Counted from the stretch's first letter, positions 6,995 through 15,723 are shown. The stretch is DNA of 39,997 nt from Paludibacter propionicigenes (GCA_020721325.1 DYNA01000019.1:1-39997); one strand, 5' to 3'. Notes: generated from the sequence alone by a model not told the origin. Numbers and translations: made by a program.

Positions 6995-8029
6995 ATGAAA
7001 AAGATATTGTTTTTATTACTCACATTTAGCTTTGTACTTTCTACTCAATTATTAAAAGCACAAGGTTGCGAAAGCTCAAGTTCATCGGAAGGAGACGATG
7101 AAAAAACAGTAAAAGTATTCGGTTTTATTCAACCACAATTCAAAGTTGATTTTCTCGACCCCGATGCCGAAAATACGTTTAACTTCAAACGTGCCAGAAT
7201 AGGCGTTACCGGAAACATTCCTTACGATTTTTCATACTATGTAGTGATGGAAACCAGTGCATTTGTAAGCCAAACCGCAAATCCGTATCTTTTAGATGCT
7301 TACGTTTCGTACAACCGTTTTAAATGGTTCAACATTTCAATGGGTTCGTTCAAACAACCTTTCGGACAAGAAGTAAATACAGCTTGTTCGGGTTTGCACA
7401 CCATCGAACGTTCGGTAGTGTCTGACCAAGTGGCTTCTCCACAACGCGATATGGGCATTATGTTCCTTGGTGGCGACAATTCTACCAAAGTAAAATATGC
7501 CTTTGCCATTATGAACGGTCGCGGATTAGGCATAAAAGACAACAACACAGCCAAAGATTTTATCGGTCGTTTGACTTTCAAACCTCTTGATTTCTTACGC
7601 ATTGGCGGTAGTTTCCGTTACGGTTTCCCAAATACAAAAGACGTGGAACGCACATCATTTGCCGGAGAATTGGAAATTAACAAAAGCAATATTTTGCTAC
7701 AAGCCGAATATATTTTCGACAAAGGCGACTACAATCGCGCTGCCGGCGGCGGTTGCGGTTCTACTCCGCTCACACTTGGCGATGAGCGCGATGGTGCTTA
7801 CGTTATGTTGGGCTACAAACTCGAAATGGGATTGCAACCCATGTTCAAATACGAATACTTTGACACCGATAAAGCTCTTGACGACAATACAATGAGCGTA
7901 ATTACTTTCGGTGCAAACTATTTCTTCAACGACAATACCCGTTTGCAATTGAACTACCAATATAAATCGGAACAAGGTGCCGAAGTTGCCAACGACGTTC
8001 TCGGACTTCAAATGCAAATTAAATTTTAA
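6995..8029 (+). CDS. Porin_O_P (OprP-like) outer-membrane porin
   Basis: The 344-aa protein has a signal peptide (FLLLTFSFVLSTQLLKAQ) and then an acidic Ser-rich N-terminus with a cysteine (GCESSSSSEGDD). The barrel begins with KVFGFIQPQFKVDF and FNFKRARIGVTGNI, the hallmark start of the Porin_O_P family. It shows alternating strands throughout and ends LGLQMQIKF with a terminal Phe, as expected for BAM-inserted barrels. Family members are anion or phosphate-selective channels, but the substrate here is unknown. Its position between rhodanese genes suggests uptake of a sulfur anion such as thiosulfate or polysulfide (inference). A loop near residue 250 contains AAGGGCGS, a Gly-rich cysteine segment like the tail of the first rhodanese. 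Confidence 0.85.
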   Translation: MKKILFLLLTFSFVLSTQLLKAQGCESSSSSEGDDEKTVKVFGFIQPQFKVDFLDPDAENTFNFKRARIGVTGNIPYDFSYYVVMETSAFVSQTANPYLLDAYVSYNRFKWFNISMGSFKQPFGQEVNTACSGLHTIERSVVSDQVASPQRDMGIMFLGGDNSTKVKYAFAIMNGRGLGIKDNNTAKDFIGRLTFKPLDFLRIGGSFRYGFPNTKDVERTSFAGELEINKSNILLQAEYIFDKGDYNRAAGGGCGSTPLTLGDERDGAYVMLGYKLEMGLQPMFKYEYFDTDKALDDNTMSVITFGANYFFNDNTRLQLNYQYKSEQGAEVANDVLGLQMQIKF

Positions 8030-8034
8030 ATTCT

Positions 8035-8064
8035 ATGGTTAAATGGTTAAATGGTTAAATGGTT
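8035..8064. repeat. Tandem 8-bp repeat ATGGTTAA
   Basis: There are 3.75 exact copies of ATGGTTAA just after the porin stop. Matching inverse sequence (AATTTAACAATTTAACC) follows at 8081-8098, so a hairpin is possible. A second simple repeat (TTAATAATTAAAAA, nearly three copies) fills 8098-8137. Slippage-prone. Confidence 0.75.
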
Positions 8065-8158
8065 CTTACTATAAAAAAACAATTTAACAATTTAACCAAT
8101 TAATAATTAAAAATTAATAATTAAAAATTAATAATTTTAAAAAAAATTTATTACACAA

Positions 8159-9004
8159 ATGAAAAAAATATTATTAAGCATCAATATAATTGTACTTTTC
8201 TTGTTTGCAGGAAAAGTAATGGCGCAAGACGTTATTTCGGTAACCGATTTGGGCGAAAAAATGAAAGACAAAAATACCGTAGTAATTTCGTGTGTAAAAG
8301 CCGATGAATATGCCAAATCGCACATCAAAGGCTCCATCAATGTTTATCACAAAGACCTTTACAAAACCAGCGGACCGGAAGGAATTTTGAAATCATCAAC
8401 AGAAGTAGCCAAAGCACTTGGCGATAAAGGCGTTAGCAATACCAACTTTATAGTGCTTTACGATGGCGGCGATGGAAAATATTCCGGTAGAATGTACTGG
8501 ATTTTGAAACACATGGGCTGCAAAGACGTAAAAATTCTCGACGGTCAAATGAAAGCATGGAAATCGGCACGCAAACCCGTTACCGGCGATGCAACGACTT
8601 TGAAAAAAACTACTTTTACAGCTTCAGTAAACAATTCTATTTTAGCTTCGATGAAAGATGTGCAAGCTAAAAAAGCAGTTCTAATTGATGCCCGCGGTGC
8701 AGCCGAATTTAATGGAACTGACGACAGCAAATTGGCTCGCAAAGGACACATTCCGGGTGCCGTAAACATTGAATTTAGCCAAGTTTTAACCGATGGCAAA
8801 CTCAAATCGAAATCGGAAATTGAAGCCATTTTCAAAAAAGTAGGTGCCACCAAAGACAAAGAAATTATACTTTATTGCGAAACCAGCGTGAGAGCCGGTA
8901 TTTTGTTCTTTGCTTTGTCAGAAGCCGGTTACACAAAAGTAAAAGTGTATGATGGTGCTTTCAATGAATGGATTGCAACCGCTTCAAACGATGTAGAAAA
9001 ATAA
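8159..9004 (+). CDS. Exported thiosulfate/3-mercaptopyruvate-type sulfurtransferase (two rhodanese domains)
   Basis: The 281-aa protein has a signal peptide (IIVLFLFAGKVMAQ, cleavage before DVIS) and the two-domain layout of TST/MST enzymes. The N-terminal domain (about 28-145) is the structural, inactive copy: the loop is VLYDGGDGKYSGR with no cysteine. The C-terminal domain (about 160-275) has the active loop CETSVR (Cys240 to Arg245) and a preceding DARGAAEF...GHIPGAVNIEF motif. CETSVR resembles the thiosulfate-type loop more than the CG[S/T]GVT loop of mercaptopyruvate enzymes. No lipobox is present, so it is probably soluble in the periplasm. It is last in the cluster, and an intrinsic terminator follows at 9146. 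Confidence 0.88.
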   Translation: MKKILLSINIIVLFLFAGKVMAQDVISVTDLGEKMKDKNTVVISCVKADEYAKSHIKGSINVYHKDLYKTSGPEGILKSSTEVAKALGDKGVSNTNFIVLYDGGDGKYSGRMYWILKHMGCKDVKILDGQMKAWKSARKPVTGDATTLKKTTFTASVNNSILASMKDVQAKKAVLIDARGAAEFNGTDDSKLARKGHIPGAVNIEFSQVLTDGKLKSKSEIEAIFKKVGATKDKEIILYCETSVRAGILFFALSEAGYTKVKVYDGAFNEWIATASNDVEK

Positions 9005-9145
9005 TTAATTGCTCAAAAATTAAATAAAATTCAATGAAAAAGGATTTTTCTGATAGATAAGAAATTAATTTTCCAAAGCAGAAAAATGTATAAAGAAATT
9101 AGCTTTTGCAGCTAATATTTGGGTAAAACCTTTCTTTTTCATCTT

Positions 9146-9184
9146 AAAAACCGTCTGAGAGTTTTTCCTTAGGCGGTTTTTTTG
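9146..9184 (+). terminator. Terminator of the rhodanese-porin cluster
   Basis: A stem of AAAACCGTCT (9147-9156) with AGGCGGTTTT (9171-9180), including one G-U pair, is followed by a T-run. It lies about 140 nt after the sulfurtransferase stop. Confidence 0.75.
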
Positions 9185-9409
9185 TGTTTTCGCGTTAGGC
9201 TACATATTTTTTTTTTAGGAAAACTCGTAAATATACTAAATTGTTTGGGATTTTGGGAATTAGGTATTGGGTTTAAAAATTAATACTTTTATCACTAAAC
9301 ATTAGCTGCAAGCGACCTCAACCAGCCGCTTTAATACACTTAGATGTTGTTTAAATTTTAATAAATTAGTGTTTTTCAAATATTTATATAAAACCTTATT
9401 TTTATTGTT

Positions 9410-9527
9410 CAACCTTAGTAGCACAATAAAATGGATTAGTATGAAAACCTTATTACCTTATTTAAAAATGTAATAATAAGGTAATAAGGTTATTATCATT
9501 AGTGTTATACATTAGCTACTAAGGTTG
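9410..9527. repeat. AATAAGG/CCTTATT nested hairpin, copy 2
   Basis: The outer pair CAACCTTAGTAGC (9410-9422) and GCTACTAAGGTTG (9515-9527) is perfect. The inner pair AACCTTATTACCTTATT (9446-9462) and its reverse complement (9475-9491) is perfect over 17 bp. It is the same family as 4045-4091, with ACC instead of CCC in the core. Confidence 0.75.
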
Positions 9528-9579
9528 TACCAATTAATAAAATTTGTATAATGTATCAAAAATGTTGATTTTCGTTTAC

Positions 9580-9612
9580 AAACGTGTTAGGTTTGCGAAA
9601 CCTAACACGTTT
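9580..9612. repeat. Perfect 15-bp palindrome with 3-nt loop
   Basis: AAACGTGTTAGGTTT (9580-9594) and its exact reverse complement (9598-9612) flank GCG. GTTGAT upstream and ATCAAC downstream extend the symmetry discontinuously. No T-run follows, so a binding site or REP-like element is as likely as a terminator. Confidence 0.7.
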
Positions 9613-9821
9613 ATCAACGGATTTGAACCATGACCAAAATTTGATTACAATAAATTTTAAACAACTTCTTATGGCATGTAAACAATGCTAAATTTTATTT
9701 GTAAAAGATGTAAAAAAAACTTATTCCTTTTAACAAAACCCAATACCTAATTCCCAAAATCCAAAACAATTTAGTATAGCAATAGACTTGTTGCAAATTG
9801 AATTTCAGCAAATTAATAAAT

Positions 9822-9950
9822 AAGGTAATAAGGTTGATTACTATATATTTATTCTTTTCTACTAAGGTTGAAACCAAAAATAGATATATTTATATTATAC
9901 AACCTTAGTAGAATAACAAAACACAGGGTTAAAAGAAACCTTATTACCTT
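9822..9950. repeat. AATAAGG/CCTTATT nested hairpin, copy 3
   Basis: The outer pair AAGGTAATAAGGTT (9822-9835) and 9937-9950 is perfect over 14 bp. The inner pair TTCTACTAAGGTTG (9857-9870) and 9900-9913 is perfect over 14 bp. It lies just outside the 42-bp inverted repeat element. The order of the two motifs is swapped relative to copy 2. Confidence 0.75.
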
Positions 9951-10181
9951 AGTAAAATTATAAAAGGTTGACTATCAATTTACAACAAGTCTAATATGTT
10001 ATTTTCTAAAAAAGGAATTGCTGCTTATCGAAAGTACTGAATGAGTTTTTAATAAAATCTTTAAAAAAAAACAACAGCAAATATAAAAAAAAATTCAAAT
10101 AAAAAGTAAACCCCCAAAAAAAACTAAAAATCAATCTCCCTTTCCTATCCAAAATGCAAATATCCCTAAACCAAAAACACT

Positions 10182-10670
10182 CTTGGAGCTTTCGCCAGCA
10201 ATCTTGGAACAATATTTTCTGTCTTGGAACAGTTTTTTCTCCGTTGGAAAGACACTTGTCGGTCTTGGAACAATTTTTTTCACTCTTGGAACTCTTCTCC
10301 GGCGGCTTGGAACAATTTTTTTGCAAAAAGATAGCTTTTTTTGGCTACTGGAACTGTTTTTTAGGCTTTAGGAGCTACCGCCAAGCCTTTAGGAACAATT
10401 TTTTTTGGGCGAAAACAGTTTCCAACGCGTAAAGTGTCTTTCCAACGGAGAAAAAGTTGTTCCAAGATTGAAAAGTGTTGCTCCAAGACTCTTGAAAATA
10501 TCTCCAAGACTCAAAAAAATTGTTCCAAGACCGACAAGTGTCTTTCCAACGCAAAAAAAATTGTTCCAAGACTCCTGAAAATAGCTCCAAGACTCTTGAA
10601 AATAGCTCCAAGACTTAAAAGTGTCTTTCCAGCGCAAAAAAAAATGTTCCAAGACAGGAAAAAAATTATT
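10182..10670. repeat. Two-armed inverted minisatellite with ~21-bp period
   Basis: The left arm (10182-10326) repeats CTTGGAACAATTTTTT-like units starting at 10182, 10203, 10223, 10243, 10264, 10285 and 10306. The right arm (10440-10665) carries the complement, GTTCCAAGAC/CTCCAAGAC/CTTTCCAACG units followed by A-tracts, again every 20-21 bp for about 11 units. A 38-bp stretch at 10243-10280 is the exact reverse complement of 10513-10550. Frames open across it on both strands, but only as low-complexity heptads, so it is treated as noncoding. The rest of the gene-free stretch 9005-11010 (10666-11010) is plain AT-rich DNA. Confidence 0.85.
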
Positions 10671-11010
10671 ACTAAACACCTGAAAATTATTTCCAAACTG
10701 TTTTTGATGTTTTTTTGAGTGTAGAAAACAGCTTTTTTTGCACCACAAAATTTGCAAAACGTTTTTTTTTCGTGCGTTCTTGGCAAAAAAAGAACAAACG
10801 ATTGCTAAAGGAAGTGAATAAAAGAAAAATTAAATAATTTTGGAATTTAGCAATTTTGCAATTTAACAATTTATTTTTTTTTCTTTGAATATTTTTATGT
10901 TTATTTGCATCAATTTGTTTTTAGTTTACCCGATAATAAAAATTCTTTTTGCTTAATTCTTTTAAAAATAATGATTTTTTCATTTTTAAAAAAAAGTGAT
11001 ATATAAAAAA

Positions 11011-13836
11011 ATGGGAGAAAAAAATCAAATGGAAAGCCTATTAAATAAGGCTAAAAAACTTTTACAAGAAAAAAATTTTTCTGAAAAAGAAAATTTTTTG
11101 GATTTAGAAGAATTGGTAGAAAAACTCAATATTGCACATATTGAATTGGACTTGCAAAATCAAGAATTGCAGCTTACCAACGAAAAATTAATCAAAGAGC
11201 GTCAAAAGTACGAGGAATTGTACTTAAATGCGCCCATTGCTTATATTACCCTCAACAAAACAGGTAATATTTTGCAAATCAATCAAACGGCAGCCGATTT
11301 GTTTCATTTACAGATACATCAATGTCGTTTTATTTCCATATTTCCTTTTTTGACCGGCGAATCGAAAAACTTTTTCAACTCCCTTTTATTTGATTTATTT
11401 AAAGCCGATAGCAAAATTACTACCGAATTATTTTTTTTAATTAAAAATGAAGTACTCGACACCAAAGTTTCCGCCTATACTTTTTTCGACGAAGATTTCG
11501 GACAAAGAGTTTGCCGACTTACTTTGACCGATATTTCAATCGAAAAAAAACAAATTCGGCTTAGCGAAGAACGTTTTAGACTTATTTTTGATTCCACCGT
11601 TGACCCCATTTACATTCACGATTTAACTGGAAATTTTCTCTTGGTAAACAAAAATGCCTGTTTAAAAATGGGGTATTCGCTCGAAGAATTTAAAAAAATG
11701 CAAGTTCGTGATATTGACTACAGTTATGAAGATAAGCATTTAACACAAAATGTAAATGTTTTACTTGAAAAAGGATATCTTCTTTTTGAGGGAATGCACA
11801 AAAACAAAGAACAAAATATTTTCAATGTAGAGATTCATTCTCAAATCATTACCTACAATGGCGACAGAGCCGTTTTGAGCATTGCACGCGACATTACCCA
11901 GCGAAAACAGCGCGAAAAAGAACTGCTCAAGTTTCGCACTCTTGTTAATCAAAGCCCTATGAGCATAGTAATAACCGACAATAGCGGAAATATTGAATTT
12001 GTTAATCCGCGATTTACGCATTTAACCGGATATAGTTTTGAGGAGGCGAAAGGCAAAAATCCGAGAATATTAAAATCTGATTTAACACCAAAACATATTT
12101 TTACCGATTTGTGGAAAACCATTTTGCGAAAGCAAATTTGGCAAGGCGAATTAATTAATTTACGAAAAAACGGACAAGTTTTTTGGGAAAAAGCTACCAT
12201 TGGACCTATTTTAAACGAAAATGGTGAAATTGAGAACTTTATAGCTCTCAAAGAAGACATTTCGCTTCATAAAGAAATGGAAAATGCTTTGCGCGAAAGC
12301 GAAATGCGTTTTAGAATGTTGTTCAATTCCATTAACGAAGCCATTTTTATTTTTTCCGAAAACAAAGAAAATTATTTGGGTATTGTTCAAGTAAATCAAC
12401 AGGCATGCAGCAGGTATGGATACACCGAAGAAGAGTTTTTAAATACCAACATTAAATCACTATTTAATTTTAAAAATAATGATTTTGACGATAATGATTT
12501 TTTGAAAAATAAAATGGATAATAATACCCATTTTGAAAGCGAACACATTTGCAAAAATGGTGAAATTTTTCCGGTAGAAATTACAAAGTCGTGGGTAAAC
12601 ATCAATCAGCAGAAGCTTATTTTGTTTATAGTGAGAGATATAAGCGAACGAAAAAAGGCTCAAATTGATTTGATGCACTTAAATAAAGAGCTACAAGTTT
12701 CAAATCAAGAGTTGAATGACACCAATGATTTAATGTCTGTGATTAATGAAAATTTGTACAATACCAATTATACCCTTGAAAGTGAGCGCAATCAATTTTT
12801 AAATCTGCTCGACGGCATACCCGAAAATATTTATGTATCAGACAAAGAGAGTTTTGTAATCGTTTTTGCCAATAAAAAACTCAAGGAATCGTACAATGAA
12901 GATATTATCGGGAAAAAATGTTTTCAGGTGTTTTACAACCATCAGGCTCCGTGCGATTTTTGCACCAATCTTCATATTTTTGAGCGCAATGAACCTTATT
13001 ATTGGGAAAATTACAATGTAAAACTCGATAAGTATTTTTACATGATAGACCGCGCTATCAAATGGATTGACGGGAAACAGGCGCGTTTTCAAATGGCAAT
13101 CGATATTAGCAAATTGAAAAAAGCCGAAAAACAATTGCAAGAAGTCAATGCTGCCAAAGATAAGTTTTTCTCCATTATTTCGCACGATTTGCGAAGTCCT
13201 TTTAATGCCATTATTGGATTTTCGGAATTGTTAATCAAAAATTTCGATACCTTAGACAAAAATAAAATTGTTCGATACATCGGAAATATTAAAAATGCCG
13301 GACAAAGTAGTTTCAAATTGCTTGAAAACTTATTGGAATGGTCGCGCTCGCAAACCGGACGCATTCAATTTGAACCTAAAAAAGTACATCTCAATTTTGT
13401 TTTGCGCGAAACTCTTGAGCTTATGAAAGGGCAATACATCAACAAGCAGATTAAAGTTTTAATTTTATTCGACAGCGATTTCTATGTTTTTGCCGACAGC
13501 AATATGTTGAATACGATTTTGCGCAATTTGATTTCAAATGCCATAAAATTTACTCCGCGCGGTGGTGTTATAACTATTGATGCCGAAGAAATTGACGATT
13601 TTATTGAAATAAAAATAACCGATACCGGAGTTGGGATAGATGAAAAAATGATTTCAAAACTTTTTGATATTACCGAGAAAACAAGTTCTCAAGGCACTGA
13701 AAATGAAACAGGAACGGGGCTTGGACTTTTGCTTTGCAACGAATTTGCCATGAAACACGAAAGCCGAATGAATGTGAAAAGTCAGATTGATAAAGGTTCT
13801 GAATTTTCGTTTAAACTAAAAAAAATATCGGATTAA
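11011..13836 (+). CDS. Cytoplasmic multi-PAS sensor histidine kinase
   Basis: The 941-aa protein has no membrane segment. An N-terminal coiled coil (about 10-60) is followed by about five PAS-like domains: roughly 65-175, 185-300, 302-425, 427-550 and, after a coiled linker, 600-715. The HisKA H-box FFSIISHDLRSPFNAI holds the phospho-accepting His725. The HATPase_c domain has the N-box ILRNLISNAIKF, G1 box DTGVGID and G2 region GTGLGLLL. PAS domains bind small ligands or cofactors, but none can be named here. There is no receiver domain and no adjacent response regulator, so it is an orphan kinase. ATG 11011 is preferred over an in-frame GTG 15 nt upstream. It converges with a second kinase whose core is closely related. 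Confidence 0.9.
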   Translation: MGEKNQMESLLNKAKKLLQEKNFSEKENFLDLEELVEKLNIAHIELDLQNQELQLTNEKLIKERQKYEELYLNAPIAYITLNKTGNILQINQTAADLFHLQIHQCRFISIFPFLTGESKNFFNSLLFDLFKADSKITTELFFLIKNEVLDTKVSAYTFFDEDFGQRVCRLTLTDISIEKKQIRLSEERFRLIFDSTVDPIYIHDLTGNFLLVNKNACLKMGYSLEEFKKMQVRDIDYSYEDKHLTQNVNVLLEKGYLLFEGMHKNKEQNIFNVEIHSQIITYNGDRAVLSIARDITQRKQREKELLKFRTLVNQSPMSIVITDNSGNIEFVNPRFTHLTGYSFEEAKGKNPRILKSDLTPKHIFTDLWKTILRKQIWQGELINLRKNGQVFWEKATIGPILNENGEIENFIALKEDISLHKEMENALRESEMRFRMLFNSINEAIFIFSENKENYLGIVQVNQQACSRYGYTEEEFLNTNIKSLFNFKNNDFDDNDFLKNKMDNNTHFESEHICKNGEIFPVEITKSWVNINQQKLILFIVRDISERKKAQIDLMHLNKELQVSNQELNDTNDLMSVINENLYNTNYTLESERNQFLNLLDGIPENIYVSDKESFVIVFANKKLKESYNEDIIGKKCFQVFYNHQAPCDFCTNLHIFERNEPYYWENYNVKLDKYFYMIDRAIKWIDGKQARFQMAIDISKLKKAEKQLQEVNAAKDKFFSIISHDLRSPFNAIIGFSELLIKNFDTLDKNKIVRYIGNIKNAGQSSFKLLENLLEWSRSQTGRIQFEPKKVHLNFVLRETLELMKGQYINKQIKVLILFDSDFYVFADSNMLNTILRNLISNAIKFTPRGGVITIDAEEIDDFIEIKITDTGVGIDEKMISKLFDITEKTSSQGTENETGTGLGLLLCNEFAMKHESRMNVKSQIDKGSEFSFKLKKISD

Positions 13837-14003
13837 TAAAACCATTTTTTTGCAAACGTTCTGTTAATGTTTGACAACGTTTTGTTTTTCAATTCAATAA
13901 AAAAAAACGAACGAGCTTTTGTTATTCATTTTGAGAAAAATTATTTGCATAAAGTTTCTTGCTTTTTTTAATGAAAATTTTCTCAAAGTTTTGCAAGAAA
14001 ATT

Positions 14004-15650
14004 TTATGCTCGCGGAATGGTAAAAAAGAAGCTGGTTCCTTTGTCTGGCGTGCTATCTACCCACATATTTCCTTTGTTTTTTTCAATAAATTCTTTGCAA
14101 AGAATAATTCCCAAACCCGTTCCGGTTTCTTTACCCGTGCCAAGGGTAGAAGTAAAAACGTCTAACTTAAATAAATTGGCTTGTGTGGTTTCGTTCATAC
14201 CAACTCCGTTGTCGGTGATACTTATTTGAATAAATTTATTTAATTTGCTGGCTTCAAATGTAATAAGTCCGTTGTTGTGCGTAAATTTTATGGCATTTGA
14301 AAGCAAATTTCGCAAAACGGTGGTTATCATGTTTTCGTCGGCAAAAGCCAAAATATCGTAGCTTACATTGTTTTGAATATCAATGAATTTGCTTGCCGAA
14401 TTGTTGCCTAAAAGTTCAATGGCGTTATCGATAAGCTCCGAAATGTTCAACACTTTTGGGCTAACTTGCAATTTACCGGTTTGAGAGCGCGACCAGTTGA
14501 GCAAATTTTCGAGTAAATTGTAGCCTTGTTGCGATGATTGCAACAGCAAAAGCAGGTATTCTTTTATTTCTTCGGGCGCAAAATCTTCAAAGTTTTCAAC
14601 TAAGTTTTCGGTTATTCCCAGCAAGGAGTTGAAAGGGTTTTTTAAATCGTGTGCAATGATAGAAAAAAAGCGGTCTTTGGTTTTATTAACTTCTTCAAGT
14701 TCACGCATTTGGGTTTTAATTTGCTGTTCGTGCAAACGCTGCTTGCTTACATCGCGTATAACGGCAAATAGATAGTACTTTTTTCCTTTTAAAAAGCGCG
14801 AAAGTGAGATTTCGGTTTCAAATACCTCATCATTTCCTTTGAGCATGAGCCAAGAAAAAAGCTGTTGTCTGCCTTTAAGTGCTTCTTTGGCGTAGTATAT
14901 AGCTAAAATTTCGCTTTTTTCGCCATCGAGCTGATACATGGGCGACAAATTTACAATGCTTTGGTAAATAATTTCTTCGGGTGTTTTTTCGAGTAATTCA
15001 AGGGTAGAAGAATTAAATTCAAAGATTTCGAGTTTGTCTAAAATAACAATGGCATCTTTTGCATTTTCAAATAAATTCCGGTATTTTTCTTCGCTGTTTT
15101 TTAAGTTTTCTTCATTAATTTTGCGGCTATAAGCTTCAGCTATCAGGTGCGAAACGGCTCTGAGCAGCGAAATATCTTCTTCCTGCCATTCAATATATTC
15201 TTCGCACTCGTCAAATCCGATATAACCGAAATACTTTCCTTTTACATAAAGCGGAAAAACCAAAATGGATTTGATGGATTGTTGTTTTAAAAGTTCAAGA
15301 AAAATTCCGGTAAAAACGTCTTCTATGTTGTTGGCAACAATTTGACCTTTTTCAAGTATCAGCTTGTCCCACTGCTCATAACGCAATTGCATGAGCGAAA
15401 TATCGTCATCTTTTATGGCAGTACTTTGCGGGGTGTGCCATTGAAAAGTACATTTACTTTCGTGTTTTTTTTGAGTGTTTTCATAAATATAAACTCGGCT
15501 TATGTTTAAATGAAGCCCCAAAATGGAAAGCACATTTTCCATAATTATATCAAACAAATCGGAGTTGATAGCATTAAATGTATAAGCTATTTCGGCTAAA
15601 AGCTCCGAAAAAATCTGACTATTCAATATTTTTTTATTTTTTGTTTCCAA
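14004..15650 (-). CDS. Cytoplasmic GAF-PAS sensor histidine kinase
   Basis: The 548-aa soluble protein has a GAF-like domain at about residues 20-180 (PLYVKGKYFGYIGFDE core), a PAS domain at about 188-305, and a short coiled coil. HisKA has FFSIIAHDLKNPFNSL with His334. HATPase_c has LRNLLSNAIKF (N-box), DNGVGM (G1) and GTGLGIIL (G2). The kinase core shares NLLxWSRSQTGxxQ and KETGTGLG-type segments with the neighbour at 11011-13836, suggesting duplication of the core with exchange of sensors. It ends about 170 nt from the convergent neighbour. No response regulator is adjacent, and GAF ligand and output are unknown. Confidence 0.9.
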   Translation of the reverse strand: METKNKKILNSQIFSELLAEIAYTFNAINSDLFDIIMENVLSILGLHLNISRVYIYENTQKKHESKCTFQWHTPQSTAIKDDDISLMQLRYEQWDKLILEKGQIVANNIEDVFTGIFLELLKQQSIKSILVFPLYVKGKYFGYIGFDECEEYIEWQEEDISLLRAVSHLIAEAYSRKINEENLKNSEEKYRNLFENAKDAIVILDKLEIFEFNSSTLELLEKTPEEIIYQSIVNLSPMYQLDGEKSEILAIYYAKEALKGRQQLFSWLMLKGNDEVFETEISLSRFLKGKKYYLFAVIRDVSKQRLHEQQIKTQMRELEEVNKTKDRFFSIIAHDLKNPFNSLLGITENLVENFEDFAPEEIKEYLLLLLQSSQQGYNLLENLLNWSRSQTGKLQVSPKVLNISELIDNAIELLGNNSASKFIDIQNNVSYDILAFADENMITTVLRNLLSNAIKFTHNNGLITFEASKLNKFIQISITDNGVGMNETTQANLFKLDVFTSTLGTGKETGTGLGIILCKEFIEKNKGNMWVDSTPDKGTSFFFTIPRA

Positions 15651-15715
15651 ATTTTGAATTACAAGAGTAGATTAAAAAAAAATTTTAGTTCTAAATGCTG
15701 ATTGTTTTCATTTTT

Positions 15716-15723
15716 CAAATTTA
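15716..15723 (-). promoter_or_regulatory. Putative -7 box for the GAF-PAS kinase
   Basis: Read on the minus strand the octamer is TAAATTTG, an exact TAnnTTTG match, about 65 nt upstream of the kinase ATG. No clear -33 TTTG is visible. The rest of the 256-nt divergent spacer is AT-rich and featureless. Confidence 0.4.

Larger units (their letters stand above)
9233..9777. repeat. MITE-like element with 42-bp terminal inverted repeats and nested palindromes
   Basis: The ends 9233-9274 and 9736-9777 are reverse complements over 42 bp with one mismatch. Inside, further pairs are nested: a GTTGTTTAAA arm near 9350 with TTTAAACAAC near 9656, a 13-bp pair 9410-9422/9515-9527, a 17-bp pair 9446-9462/9475-9491 and a 15-bp palindrome 9580-9612. 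No ORF of note lies within the 545 bp and no transposase is present, so it is either non-autonomous or a layered accumulation of palindromic insertions. Confidence 0.7.

Noticed and set aside
7697-8017. 106-codon minus-strand frame
   Set aside because: Antisense shadow of the porin gene.
10182-10670. Possible CRISPR array
   Set aside because: The unit is only about 21 bp with no separate spacers, the arms are inverted relative to each other, and no cas gene is present.
10006-10869. Several overlapping frames of 60-122 codons on both strands with heptad-like Leu/Trp/Phe or Lys/Cys repeats
   Set aside because: They arise from the 21-bp (7-codon) DNA repeat, are open in several frames at once and have no start context or family. 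The array is treated as noncoding.
10996-11010. GTG start for the multi-PAS kinase
   Set aside because: ATG 11011 in the same frame is a more usual start and loses no domain.
13853-13887. Terminator between the convergent kinases
   Set aside because: AACGTT repeats can pair only imperfectly, and the T-run is short; not convincing.
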